Below, piece after piece: positions 1-9,933 of a stretch of 64,000 nt of DNA. Source of the stretch: Basidiobolus meristosporus CBS 931.73 (lineage: Eukaryota; Basidiobolomycota; Basidiobolomycetes; Basidiobolales; Basidiobolaceae); the NCBI GenBank assembly GCA_002104905.1, contig MCFE01000159.1, forward strand, positions 85,593-149,592, given 5' to 3'. The notes beneath the pieces are model-generated. The model was not told the DNA's origin and did no database searches. It saw only the letters and a program-made list of their open reading frames with translations. The translations under genes were made by a program, and so were the position numbers. Position 1 is the first letter of the stretch. Every line of letters starts with the position of its first letter.

Positions 1-970
1 TAGTCTTAAAATCAGATGTGACAATTTGAGGAGGAAAATATTCAAAAAATCACTGGCATTAACCCCATCCAAACTCTGCGACAGAAGGATGAAATCCAGA
101 TGGGCAGACCATATTGGAGCACCTCGAATCTGCACCAATCGCTACATTAACAAAGCGACATCCTAGCAATACTTGCCTGAGCATTAATTATGCACAGTGT
201 AGTTATGGGTGTTCGATTTACTTCAAAATGCATGACAGCGAAGTCCAGAACACTGTGTTAGCACATTATTTTGGATCAGTGGGCTTGATCAAAGCATTAC
301 AGCATGACATCCACCGGTGCAGGCCGTATAAAGACATGGGGTTATTGTCAATTTATTCAAATTTGTAGCATAAACTAGTAGGTTCTGAAGAAACCAGAAG
401 GTTACCGCAAACACCTTTTTATACGAAACCAGCGATTGCAAAATCTCGATTTCGGGATATATATCAGATAATCAAATCTGTGATGCAGTTCTTCCATTGG
501 CCATGAATATCGAAAATTCATATTAAGCCATGCAATTTCACCGACCAAAGTTCATACTTGGTCTAAATCTTGGATTGCAGAAATTTGGGTTAATATTCTC
601 AATTGCAAAGATGCAGTCTTGCACTTTGGGCAATAGATTTCGGTAGATATCTGTTATTGCTACCCTTGAGTTGGATAATGTTTATACCAATGAATTGTTT
701 GGCTGGTTTGGATATTCCAGGGATCTTTAGATTTATGGGCTTTGTCTGAATATACAGGGCAATCACCCAATGTTGGCTATGGAACGAAAGATCTCATAAT
801 TCAAGCTATTTGTGGAATTTTCTCAATTCCGACCTTTGTGCGACGCCACCTATACTTCTTGTTGCAAATACATCGCAATGAACGTATATAAAAACGCGAG
901 TGCTTGTAGTGCTTTCCATCAGTTCACGGCGAACAATACATACTTCCGAAATTCGCAAAAGGTTGATACC
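1..970. other. upstream region, no supported gene
   Basis: AT-rich sequence with only short open frames. One frame of 84 codons at 114-368 begins with TTG and matches nothing I recognise. The last ~90 bases are the promoter of the allantoicase gene. Nothing else is supported. Confidence 0.5.
885..893 (+). promoter_or_regulatory. TATA box of allantoicase gene
   Basis: The sequence TATATAAAA lies 78 bases before the ATG at 971, a normal core-promoter distance for a fungal gene. It falls inside an upstream in-frame extension that has only a GTG start, which supports choosing 971 as the true start. Confidence 0.6.
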
Positions 971-2008
971 ATGGCTAGCTACACCCAACTTCCCATCGAC
1001 AGCTTCAAAAACTCCCCTCTCACCAACTATATCGATCTTGCCAATAGTAAGTTAGGATCCAAGGTTGTCGCTGTTTCCGATGAGTTCTTCGCCGCTGCAT
1101 CTAATATGCTCAACCCAAACCCATCTGTCCGCGAGGCCAACAAATTCATAGAAACTGGTGCGTGGTTTGATGGCTGGGAAACTCGCCGCCATAACCCAGA
1201 TCACGATTGGGCCATCATTCAACTTGCCTTCGCAGGTACTGTTGTCGGATTCGATATTGACACCGCTCACTTCACCGGAAACCACGCACCAGTGGCATCT
1301 GTTGATGTAGCATTCGTTAGCAGGGAGACACTTGCCAAAGGTGGTGAAATCAACTACGAATGGAAAGAGGTTCTACCTAAGGTTGAATTGCAACCAACCT
1401 CTAAGCATTACTTCCTTCTGAACAACCCTGATAACACACCCTATAACTTCGTCCGTATCAACCAGTATCCCGATGGTGGAATTGCCCGCTTCCGCGTATA
1501 CGGCAGCATAGTTCCTATCTTCCCTGAAAACAAAGATGAATTGGTGGATCTGGCCTACGTTGGTAATGGCGCACGTGTAGTTGTTTCTTCAAATGACCAT
1601 TTCTCCCCCGCCTCCAATGTCATCTTGCCTACTCGTGGTGAGAACATGGGCGATGGATGGGAAACCAAGCGCTCCAGAACTCCTGGCCACATTGATTACT
1701 TAATTGTCAAGCTTGGTGCACCCGGACGCCTTGAAAGAGCTATTTTTGACACCCTTCATTTCCGCGGCAATTTCCCCGCTCAAGCCTCATTGGAGGCTTG
1801 TAACTCTCAGGAGGAAAATCCTGATAATGACCCAGCTGTTAGTCAGGAAGGCTTTTGGACCACTATTTCTCCTAAGCAAAAGACTGCAGCTGATGTCGAA
1901 CACGAATGGGATTTGACTCCTAAAGATAAGATCTTCACACATGTACGGGCCACTCTCTACCCCGATGGCGGCTTCAAGCGTCTCCGTATTTACGGCTACA
2001 GACTTTAA
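971..2008 (+). CDS. allantoicase (allantoate amidinohydrolase)
   Basis: Predicted allantoicase (DAL2-type) of 345 residues without introns, a usual length for the fungal family. It hydrolyses allantoate to ureidoglycolate and urea in purine (ureide) catabolism. The protein shows the two-fold repeat expected of the family. The first half has WDGWETRRHN-like residues (WFDGWETRRHNPDHDWAIIQL) and a GFDIDTAHFTGNHAP segment. The second half repeats them as MGDGWETKRSRTPGHIDYLIVKL and AIFDTLHFRGNFPAQAS. Each half ends in an YPDGG..R.RVYG/RIYG motif. The ATG at 971 is chosen because the upstream in-frame extension lacks an ATG before residue 24 and contains the TATA box. The gene is convergent with the PIF1 helicase gene. 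Nitrogen-source regulation is usual for this pathway, but I did not identify specific GATA sites. Confidence 0.93.
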   Translation: MASYTQLPIDSFKNSPLTNYIDLANSKLGSKVVAVSDEFFAAASNMLNPNPSVREANKFIETGAWFDGWETRRHNPDHDWAIIQLAFAGTVVGFDIDTAHFTGNHAPVASVDVAFVSRETLAKGGEINYEWKEVLPKVELQPTSKHYFLLNNPDNTPYNFVRINQYPDGGIARFRVYGSIVPIFPENKDELVDLAYVGNGARVVVSSNDHFSPASNVILPTRGENMGDGWETKRSRTPGHIDYLIVKLGAPGRLERAIFDTLHFRGNFPAQASLEACNSQEENPDNDPAVSQEGFWTTISPKQKTAADVEHEWDLTPKDKIFTHVRATLYPDGGFKRLRIYGYRL

Positions 2009-2324
2009 AGCATATTCTCCTAAAAACCCATGATGCATTTGCAATAACTTAATAAAGATCGTTATTAAATCATTCATATATATGTATATATATGGTTGCT
2101 TTAGACAGTTGATTTAATCAATTGGGATGTGGCAAGAAGCATAATTACCTACAGGAAACCAATTATTCCGTAAATCCAGGTTTCTGGAATTGCACTCCTT
2201 GTTGCTAGCCATTCAGGTTAATATCACATGGCACATTAAAATCGATTATATTAGATAGTTTGATATTGATCTCTATTTAGGTTTGTATTGGATGTAATGC
2301 GATGTCTATCAAGTGGTCGACTAT
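2009..2324. other. convergent intergenic spacer
   Basis: This 316-base spacer lies between the 3' ends of allantoicase (+) and PIF1 (-). It holds a short TA-rich microsatellite (about 2074-2094), probably within the 3' UTR. No gene is seen. Confidence 0.6.
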
Positions 2325-4458
2325 TTATCGCCGAATTAAACTAGAGTAAAACTCAACAACTTTGGGATGGGCCATGATTCGGCGCTTGTCGAAATTTAAT
2401 ACTTGCAATCCTTCCAATCCCGTGGCACGACTAAGTGCCACATATGCCTGGCCTGAGTGACGTTTTGTTAATATGTTTGGTTAGTTTAAGGAAATGATGA
2501 AGTAACTAAGCTACCTTTTTCGAAGACTTTGGCAAGATCTACTACAACACGTGGCAATGTTTGTCCTTGTGATTTATGAATCGAGATGGCCCACGCAAGG
2601 ATCAACGGAACCTATGATCAGAGTACCAATTTAACTGGAAGTGCCAGGTGATGATAGAAATGTCAGTCTACTAACCTGTGTTCTAGTGGCGACCTCGCCT
2701 AATCCAGGGAGCTCCATTTTCCAACTTTCAGGCGATACTGTGATTGTTAAATACTCCCTGGGGTTTCCGCCAATGTTGGAGAATGTAACAACAGGATAGC
2801 CTGTTTCTTTTTCAAACCCGGTGACTTTTCCCAAACTACCATTGACGAGATTGGCGTCTAGATTTTTTATAAGCATCACCTGTGCATTCAGCTTCAGTTC
2901 CAATTCTTGTGGTGCAATGCAGTTGTTGCTTAATTTTTTCTTGTGGTGTTCTTCTCCAGTGTCGGATGCAATATATCGTCGCTTTTCGCCTGGGAGAATA
3001 TGTAACTTTCGAGTGTTAGCTGCTTCGACTTCACCTCTCAACGCGAACCTAAATGTGAAGAATACATTTGAATATAAATTTCAAACATGGCGAAGCAGGT
3101 GGAGGAGTTCATCTTACAGTTGGGTTGGCTCAATACCATCGTTAGGATATTGTGGAGCTCGCTTGAGGGAGTGAAATATTGCTTCCGATTCGGGTGTCAA
3201 CACGCCGACACGTAAATCATTGAGCATCTTAATGAAATCTACACGAATGAGTAGTTGAGACAACGAGGCACGCTACATCAAGGATTGGCAGGCACTTACT
3301 TTTATCGCGCTGACGGAAAACTTGTGTCAAGTGAATAGTATTTTGAATTACATTTTTCCATTGGGCAGCTTCGAAGCAGAACTTGCTATCTTTACTAACA
3401 GGCGGTAGCTGGAAAAAGTCCCCAGTTGCTACAATCTAAAAGTATGCAAATGTCAGCAACATGGGATGTATGCTGCTGCGAATCATCCAAAACTAGCCTG
3501 AATTCCTCCAAATGGTTGATTACTCTTACGTATTCTGCGCGCAATATATTCGAGCTTGTCGAAAAAATCTCCGTCCAGCATGGATACTAAGATGTATTGT
3601 TAAGTACTCACCAAAGAAAGCAATATTTATATAAACGAGTGTTACTTTCGTCGATGATGAGTATCTTGGTGTTGGTCCATCGCATGGTTGAGAATCTATT
3701 TTTTAGCACAACGTTCAACAAACTCTCTGCAGGTCCTTGGCCTATCCCAACCCCCGAGAAACTATGGATCGTGGATCCGCCGATATTGCAAGCGGCAACG
3801 CCAGTAGACGCAGTGACCGCCACCTCGTCTCTCTTATACTTGTTTTTCATTTGGTAAATGAGTTCTTGTAACAGCAGAGATTTACCAGTTCCTAGTTTTA
3901 AGCCTGAATTAGATACTACGGAATCTTCAACCTTGGGTTTGAAATTATGCTCTGACCTGCAGAACCAGTAAAGAATATGCTTTGGTGATGATCCAAGGCA
4001 AGATATAGAACTTTTTTTTGCTCTTCCGAGAATGCTACGTTGGGTCGGCTTTGAATAGCTGAAGTTTGGTTTGATGCCTTTCCAGCCGCTGAAGCCCAGG
4101 CTGAACCAGGGCGAGCCATAGGATTAAATCGAGCTCCGGGTACAGCCTTGCTACGAATCGCACCATTCCCGAAGAAATTATTCGGAGAGTTCTTTTGTAC
4201 AGGTTTAGTCGGTCTAGATAATACAGAAGAGGTTTTTGGCATTACGGCGAGTATAGGATTCCCCTCGTGAGAACTACGTGACCCGTTCCAGCCAGAGCCG
4301 AATCCCTGAAATTTACTTTTTGCTGGGTAAGCGCTCGCCGGATTTTGATAGTTTTGATTGGTGCTAGGGTTGGTGGTGTAAGGCCTTGAGGAGCTCATAG
4401 AGCGAGAGCTGGTTTTCACCTTGGGACCGCCACTCTCTTTCTTCTTCTGGACGAACAT
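2325..4458 (-). CDS. PIF1-family 5'-to-3' DNA helicase
   Basis: Eight-exon gene; exons (high to low coordinate) 3957-4458, 3646-3891, 3498-3586, 3300-3435, 3118-3238, 2676-3048, 2515-2611, 2325-2452, giving 563 residues. Residues 1 to about 145 are a low-complexity basic/Ser/Asn-rich leader, and the SF1B helicase core follows. Walker A GSAGTGKS (about 165-172) is split by intron 1. Walker B LIIDEISML is split by intron 2. GDFFQLPP is motif III, and FRQ, LARN-like and the C-terminal [22 protein letters not shown] follow. These are diagnostic of PIF1, which acts on G-quadruplexes, telomeres, lagging-strand ends and mitochondrial DNA. The basic leader could carry a nuclear or mitochondrial signal, which I cannot decide. 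Introns are 59-69 bp. Intron 3 (3436-3497) has a GC 5' splice site. All exon phases join cleanly. Confidence 0.88.
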
Positions 4459-4975
4459 TTCAGTACAAGTTTAAGGTATGTACGATGCGAGAAGTGTTGA
4501 CAAATTGCAATTCTTATTTGCCCTGAATACAGTCAATCCTCTGGAAAAATAAACAATGGTGCGATGGAATCATCCCAATTACCAAGGATTAAGATGCACA
4601 GCCAATGAGCAACCTGATATCGACCAATATGAAGATAACAATCATGAGATACGTTTTAGCTTAGAGGATAAACTAGTGATGGATTAGAGTTACTTTGGCC
4701 AGGCTTCATTATCTCGACACTACATTAAATGTCTGTTAAGTACGATGCGAAGAATATATATATTCTCACACGTTACGCGAATATAGCTGTTTGCAGGAAG
4801 TACTGCGGCACCTCGGGAAGACATCAGGAAGCTGTTGGCTACTACCTGACCGAGGCTATTGGCTGAATTTATTTGTGATTTCGGGGAGATAAGTTGGTTT
4901 ATTTTGTAGACTTCAACATTGAGTGTATATACAGTTGATCATCTAGGTTGTCCTCGGCTAAAACCTTGGGGGCAT
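4459..4975. other. intergenic, PIF1 promoter side
   Basis: 517 bases upstream of PIF1 and downstream of the prion-like gene. No reading frame or RNA gene is recognised. Confidence 0.5.
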
Positions 4976-6835
4976 TCATTGTTTGGGCAAATAGAACCCG
5001 CCAGGAAATATCTCTTGTTCTTTTTCGGGTTGTTGCTGCTGTTGGTAATTTTCAGGCGTAGGGATCGACGATAGCCCAACAAATCCCCCAGGCGGGTAAT
5101 TTGCTCGATAAGATTGCGGCCCTGATGGTGGATTCGAGATTTCTCGTGAACCCGACTGGAATCCTTGAGAGCCATTATACCCACCGCCAGCCTCATAGTT
5201 CGAGCCGTTGTGAGTTGCTTGGTAACTAGAATTTCCTTGCTCTGATGGTCGATAATTGCCTTGACCTTGTGGTTTGCCATAATTACCCTGACTTTGAGGT
5301 TGATTGTAGCTCCCTTGACCTTGCGATTGGTCATAACTACTCTGGCCTTGTGGTTGGTTATAACTCCCTTGGCCTTGCATTTGGCCGTAGTTGCTTTGGC
5401 CCTGGGGCTGATTGTAGCCTCCTTGACTTGACGTCTGGGCGTAGTTATCTTGACCTTGCGGTTGGTTATAACTCCCTTGGCTTTGCGGTTGGCTGTAGTT
5501 GCTTTGGCCTTGAGGTTGATTATAGCCCCCTTGACCTTGCGACTGACCATAGTTACCTTGACCTTGTGGCTGATTATAGTTCCCTTGGCCGTAGTTACCC
5601 TGCCCTTGTGGTTGGTTATTGTTTCCTAGAGTTTGATTGCTGTGACTATCATGACTTTGCTGTTGGCTGTAATTTCCTTGATTTGGTGGTTGATTGAAGC
5701 TATTCTGACCAGACGATTGATTATAGCTGCTCTGCGGTTGATTGTAGGTGCTTTGGCTAAGCGGTTGATTGTAGTTTGATTGATTATAGTTGCCTTGGTT
5801 TGAAGATGATCCATAGTTGCCCTGACTAGAAACACTGCTGTAGTTGTCTCCTTGAATTTGCGATTGGCCGTAGCTTTGGCTACCCATACTTGGGGAGTAA
5901 CCGGAGTTGCTATTAGATTGGCCTTGTGAGGAATTTGCATAGTCTCCAGATGATCCTCCAGCAGATTGATTATTGCTGATGGTACTGGCACTACCGACAG
6001 CCCCAGCACCCAACACGCCGCCAAGTAGAGTGCCAAGATTGCCAAGTTTTCCTAGTTCGATCTTAGAAGCAAACTTCTGGACAAAGCCTAGAACCAGGTT
6101 TTGGTCAGGCACTTTGTTTTCTAGCTCTCGCTGAATGTTTTGTAGGATTGATTTCTCAAATGTAGGCATGATGTTTCCTACTACCTGCTGCACTACTTCG
6201 CGCACACGATCGAGAATTCTTCGAAATTTGTCGTCAAAAATTCCCCTGGTCGCTTCTCCACTCCCACCAGGCGTTAGAAGTTGTTGTACGGCCTCTGGCA
6301 TGTGTGAAACCAACTTGTTGTAGATTTCGAGCCCACTTTCATGAACTTTTGGTTCTATTTTCTCCATAGCTCTACTGATAGCTGCTTGTCGTCCCTGCGT
6401 AATGAAATCAAGATTAACCCCACGACTCCCCTCTTCGCCTTTCTTTTTCTGATGGGCCAGGAGGCTGCTAACTTTACTCGTTACACATTCCTTGCTTTCT
6501 CTCACGATGGCTTGAGTAAGGAAGTCGACGGTACCGGTACTAGCCCTGTCTACCTGTTCTCTGGAGATCGTACGAAGCTTCTCTTGAATGTTTTCTAGGA
6601 CATTTCCAAATTTATTTTGGACCTTGTTCATAATGGCATCTACCAAGTTCCGGTCAAGAGATCGCTCGCCTGTCCCTCCATTGCTGAAAATTTCTTGTAT
6701 AGCAGGAGGTAATCTCTGTACCAAGACGGCTTTTGTCTCATCGACATTTCGCTCGACATGCTCACGAATAGCTGGCTCGAGTTTATCAACAAATCCACCA
6801 AGTAAATTGGTGGCAGCATCCATAGGATTAGGCAT
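4976..6835 (-). CDS. duplicated helical domain protein with Q/N/G/S/Y prion-like tail
   Basis: Intronless 619-residue protein of unknown function. The ATG at 6835 is used because the upstream in-frame extension starts with TTG. Residues 1 to about 275 are predicted helical and contain an internal duplication. A KLEP...LPPAIQEIFSNGGTGE block (about 18-57) is echoed by KIEP...MPEAVQQLLTPGGSGE (about 159-194), each followed by an amphipathic helical stretch ending in similar V/L-rich residues. A short hydrophobic Gly/Ala/Leu segment (LLGGVLGAGAVG) follows. Then comes a tail of roughly 300 residues almost devoid of charge and rich in Q, N, G, S, Y and P, with an 18-residue tandem repeat around YNQPQGQ. 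Such tails are typical of proteins that form condensates or amyloid-like assemblies (FUS/EWS-like composition), but that role is inference. The extreme C terminus has a poly-Gln run. There is no signal peptide and no recognised catalytic motif. Confidence 0.8.
   Translation of the reverse strand: MPNPMDAATNLLGGFVDKLEPAIREHVERNVDETKAVLVQRLPPAIQEIFSNGGTGERSLDRNLVDAIMNKVQNKFGNVLENIQEKLRTISREQVDRASTGTVDFLTQAIVRESKECVTSKVSSLLAHQKKKGEEGSRGVNLDFITQGRQAAISRAMEKIEPKVHESGLEIYNKLVSHMPEAVQQLLTPGGSGEATRGIFDDKFRRILDRVREVVQQVVGNIMPTFEKSILQNIQRELENKVPDQNLVLGFVQKFASKIELGKLGNLGTLLGGVLGAGAVGSASTISNNQSAGGSSGDYANSSQGQSNSNSGYSPSMGSQSYGQSQIQGDNYSSVSSQGNYGSSSNQGNYNQSNYNQPLSQSTYNQPQSSYNQSSGQNSFNQPPNQGNYSQQQSHDSHSNQTLGNNNQPQGQGNYGQGNYNQPQGQGNYGQSQGQGGYNQPQGQSNYSQPQSQGSYNQPQGQDNYAQTSSQGGYNQPQGQSNYGQMQGQGSYNQPQGQSSYDQSQGQGSYNQPQSQGNYGKPQGQGNYRPSEQGNSSYQATHNGSNYEAGGGYNGSQGFQSGSREISNPPSGPQSYRANYPPGGFVGLSSIPTPENYQQQQQPEKEQEIFPGGFYLPKQ
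5250..5620 (-). repeat. 54-nt coding minisatellite (18-residue units)
   Basis: The tail of the gene contains about six imperfect copies of an 18-residue (54-nt) unit of the form (G/S)YNQPQGQ-x-x-Y-x-Q-x-x-x-Q-G. Boundaries are approximate. The period is visible in both DNA and protein, and the units differ from each other by substitutions but keep the frame. Confidence 0.7.
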
Positions 6836-7235
6836 TTTCTTTTTACTTTGAATACAAAAACCTGGAAAATCAAGCAAAACCCAACAATCGGAAGTGAAGG
6901 TTAAGTAGCTAGTGACATCAAACAATGATACGAAACGCCACACTAGCAACCACTCAGAAGCCTATCTACTAGGCCTTGGTTATTTGGAGTTCGATTTGGA
7001 AATCATGCATGGCATCATCATGGATACGTCACCGGAATGATGCAATTGTGACACAACCATCTGGAAGTTGATGCTACGCCGTCAATCAGATGGGTTGTTT
7101 AGCCTTTGGCAAGAGCCTAATCGGAATGGAGCAAGCCGATGCAGTCGCCAAGGATGAAGAATTCGTTAGCCAAGCCAGCATACACGCATGGTAATGATTT
7201 ATTTTGAAGCCTTTAGTGAAGTAATTTTTGCATTC
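6836..7235. other. intergenic
   Basis: 400 bases between two minus-strand genes, holding the promoter of the prion-like gene and the 3' UTR-side sequence of the secreted orphan. No gene is seen. Confidence 0.5.
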
Positions 7236-8486
7236 CTACTCTTCCTCATCATCTATTATCAAATCATCCTCAGCAGGATCTAAACCTACTCTTGGCCCGC
7301 CGGCTAATACACTGGTGTCGATTCCTCTGTCCTCGTGGTAGTTCATATATCTCATCCGTGGATCTACGTATCTCGGGCCGGAGCCGTAGTATCTCTGGTC
7401 ATTGAACTCTCTTGGACCATAGTAGCCCCAGTTTGGCTGGCCTGGATATCCGGGCCAGACCCTGGAATTCCATGGAGCAGGGGGGGTAGTGACGGGTCTT
7501 CGATTTCTTCCCATGGGGCCAATCACCGGCTGGCTACTTCCGTAGTCTGCCTCATTAACGATTCTGAAACGCTCAGCATCAGTGGTGAAATCCATCCAGG
7601 GTTGCTTGTCGGGGTGCTTGGGTGTTTCGACCCGAATAATCGGTCGAATAACCTCTACTTCCGAAGGAGTGCCAAGGGTTCTTACCCGATCAACTTTCGT
7701 TTGGAACAGGACTGGTATTCCACTACGCTGCGGAATAGGGATTACAATGGGTGCATTGTTGAAATTGGGTGGATGAACTGGTTGCACCTCTCTGATAGGA
7801 GTGAGAACGTTTGGTTTGACCGGATCAACTGGTTTTGGGCTCACCTCGGGCTGCCATCTAGGATATCCGCCAGGAAATCCCCTACCTGGTCCTATGTATG
7901 CCGAGTCATCCAGGTAAGGCAAGCCAAACGGACCATCTGAGAATGGCCAGACGACCCCGCTATTTCGTAGCTCCTCCACTCGGTCGAAGAATCTGCTTCT
8001 TGATGGATGCTGCTCGAAGTATTGCGGCCCAAACTCCTCCAATGGGCCACCAGCACCCCTCCAAACCCTCCAATTCCTGATGATCCCTCTTCTTGCGGGA
8101 TCTACGGCGAAGAAACTGCGGCCGTACCGGTTCATGGCTAGAGTCCGAGGAATGAAAGCACTCCCACCTACGCTATTATACCTTGAGATATAGGGGCGGT
8201 TGGGGAAATACCCTTGTCTGTAGAGGCTGCCTGGTTCTGCGTAGTAGGGTCTACCTCCGGAATTGTAAGGAATCCCTCCATACCTATTCCAATAGCCACT
8301 ATTCAGGTAACGGGCGGTGCCATCATCAACATATCCAGATAGTTGTTGGAACCCTGATCTTTTAGGGTCTCCCCCTCTGGATGCAGATAGCAGAGCATAC
8401 CCTGAAGCTCTATTGTCCCCAGGCTTTACCAAGGTACATGAGACTAGAGTGAAGCTAGCCGCGACCAAAATAAAGGTACACTTCAT
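7236..8486 (-). CDS. secreted Gly/Pro/Tyr/Arg-rich orphan protein
   Basis: Intronless 416-residue protein starting at a clear ATG. Residues 1 to about 17 (MKCTFILVAASFTLVSC) look like a cleavable signal peptide, so secretion or wall localisation is inferred. The mature part is unusually rich in Arg, Gly, Pro and Tyr. It has repeated small motifs such as RYGG, YYGP, GYPG and RPYY, almost no Cys, and a strongly acidic end (DPAEDDLIIDDEEE). The composition resembles extracellular structural or adhesive proteins, but I recognise no domain. It sits between the prion-like gene and a secreted PL14-like lyase, all on the minus strand. A long rival frame on the plus strand (7335-7940) is treated as a shadow. 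Confidence 0.75.
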   Translation of the reverse strand: MKCTFILVAASFTLVSCTLVKPGDNRASGYALLSASRGGDPKRSGFQQLSGYVDDGTARYLNSGYWNRYGGIPYNSGGRPYYAEPGSLYRQGYFPNRPYISRYNSVGGSAFIPRTLAMNRYGRSFFAVDPARRGIIRNWRVWRGAGGPLEEFGPQYFEQHPSRSRFFDRVEELRNSGVVWPFSDGPFGLPYLDDSAYIGPGRGFPGGYPRWQPEVSPKPVDPVKPNVLTPIREVQPVHPPNFNNAPIVIPIPQRSGIPVLFQTKVDRVRTLGTPSEVEVIRPIIRVETPKHPDKQPWMDFTTDAERFRIVNEADYGSSQPVIGPMGRNRRPVTTPPAPWNSRVWPGYPGQPNWGYYGPREFNDQRYYGSGPRYVDPRMRYMNYHEDRGIDTSVLAGGPRVGLDPAEDDLIIDDEEE

Positions 8487-9087
8487 CTTCGTCAGGAAGG
8501 TGGTTACTTGGATGAATGGAAACTACTCAGAGTGTCTAAAAAGATGTACCTTCAACCAGACTGAAAATAGAAGTGACTATAAGGTCGAAGGGTTCCTGGC
8601 AAAGAGAAATGGGTTGAGTACTTCACCTTGCTGACAGCAAAGGAGCCACTGTTTACTTTTATACAGTAGTGTGGCAGAGCGATTTTTGCGCAACTTCTGG
8701 GACACGACACTCGAAACTTAATGTATACATGGATCATCTGAAACGTTTGCCATGCTCTGTACATCTGACACTTGGTCTCAATGTGGGGTGATTGTTGTAG
8801 GGATGATCCCACTATTTCGCTGGGAATTTTTCTCGAGTCGACATGGTGTTTGATGTTATCCTGGTTGATCAATAGGAATAGCCACATTTGGCATGATAGT
8901 GTGGCGAAGTGTTGATGTGGTCTTGAGAGATCAAACATATACTAGACAGATGGCCATACTCGCTAGCCTACATGCTGTAAACCACTCGCTTTATTTTGCT
9001 GCAGGCAGTACATGGCCTTTCATTTACGTTACCTGAATGTCACCTAGCCCTTGAATCAGCCCAAACACTCGATGGGCATCCTCCACA
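8487..9087. other. promoter region of secreted orphan
   Basis: 601 bases between the orphan start and the 3' end of the lyase gene. Apart from a TATA-like site at 8656-8663, nothing is recognised. Confidence 0.5.
8656..8663 (-). promoter_or_regulatory. TATA-like box for secreted orphan
   Basis: TATAAAAG reads on the minus strand about 170 bases before the ATG at 8486. The leader would be long or contain an unseen 5'-UTR intron, so the assignment is tentative. Confidence 0.35.
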
Positions 9088-9933
9088 CTACAGAATCTCA
9101 TCGCCCACACTAAATTCGATATTTCGGAAATACAGGTATGTGTCCACGGGTGTTGCGAATCTCGGATCAGAGCCACCGAAAAACGAACTGAACATCAAGG
9201 AGGTGATACCAAGCCTAGGAGATTTTCTGTATTGTAGCGAGCTCATGGAGAAAACTTTGGTTCGGTTGAGATAAACCTCCGCCAGCCCATTACTTTTGTT
9301 CGGATCGTTCACCTGAATGAATATGCGGATGGTATTCCAACCCTTGAGAAAGCCAAAGTTTCTTCCTAACGAGACGCCATAATCCTTGTTGCATGTCACT
9401 AGTTTCTCTCCACAGAATCCCTGTCTCTGGGCAGGCATGTAATTGTATAGCTCACCAATCCCATTTTTGCGCCACATCAGTCTCGTGGAGAAGCATCTGA
9501 CGCCATCAGATTGAGCTCCACCGGAGCAGCCCGATGCAGCCTTTCCTGCAAACAATCCAGGGAGTTTACCACCTTCCACCCAGTTGAAGTTATGTGGGAC
9601 ACCAAGATCGTAGGACAGAACTGCCTTGCGGAAACGCCTTTCGCCAAACGGCTTAAGGTAGAAATGCACTCCGCCGCTATCTCTCGATCCAGAGGGAGAG
9701 TAACTCCCCTTTGGATAGAACACGGAGTAGACCGACTCATTGGTTCGGGAGATAGGATCCTTGGTGATTCGTAAGCGGGGTTGTTGTTTTTTTCCTTTAG
9801 CAAACCTCATATCAGCTGGTGTAACGGACATTTTCCAGGAAGCACTCATCCTGTATAGGCCTGCTGTTTGCCCATAAAGGCATAGCGGCATGTAGAATGG
9901 AAGCGACACAAAGGCGAGCAGGAATGATTTCAT
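9088..9933 (-). CDS. secreted polysaccharide lyase family 14-like protein
   Basis: Intronless 281-residue protein. The start at 9933 places a hydrophobic signal peptide (MKSFLLAFVSLPFYMPLCLYG) at the N terminus; an upstream ATG (9978) would bury it. The body is a predicted beta-jelly-roll of the PL14 (alginate/glucuronan lyase-like) type. Seen are GGVHFYLKP, a VLSYDLGVP strand, W-x-EGGKLPGLFAG, the Cys-rich SGCSGG...RCFSTRLMWR, and a C-terminal GSDPRFATPVDTYLYFRNIEF. Family members cleave uronate-containing polysaccharides by beta-elimination. The substrate here is unknown, and catalytic residues cannot be assigned by eye. Four Cys in two pairs fit an extracellular protein. It may act on algal, plant or microbial exopolysaccharide. 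Confidence 0.75.
   Translation of the reverse strand: MKSFLLAFVSLPFYMPLCLYGQTAGLYRMSASWKMSVTPADMRFAKGKKQQPRLRITKDPISRTNESVYSVFYPKGSYSPSGSRDSGGVHFYLKPFGERRFRKAVLSYDLGVPHNFNWVEGGKLPGLFAGKAASGCSGGAQSDGVRCFSTRLMWRKNGIGELYNYMPAQRQGFCGEKLVTCNKDYGVSLGRNFGFLKGWNTIRIFIQVNDPNKSNGLAEVYLNRTKVFSMSSLQYRKSPRLGITSLMFSSFFGGSDPRFATPVDTYLYFRNIEFSVGDEIL

Noticed and set aside
4939-5550. 203-codon minus-strand frame overlapping the prion-like gene
   Set aside because: It is a frame-shifted reading of the same repeats (T/K/A/R-rich), not a second gene.
5245-5697. 150-codon plus-strand frame inside the prion-like gene
   Set aside because: It is the antisense of the Q/N/G repeats. The repeat period keeps the opposite frame open, and the composition is an artefact.
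7335-7940. 201-codon plus-strand frame
   Set aside because: It lies antisense to the signal-peptide-bearing minus-strand gene and has no domain.
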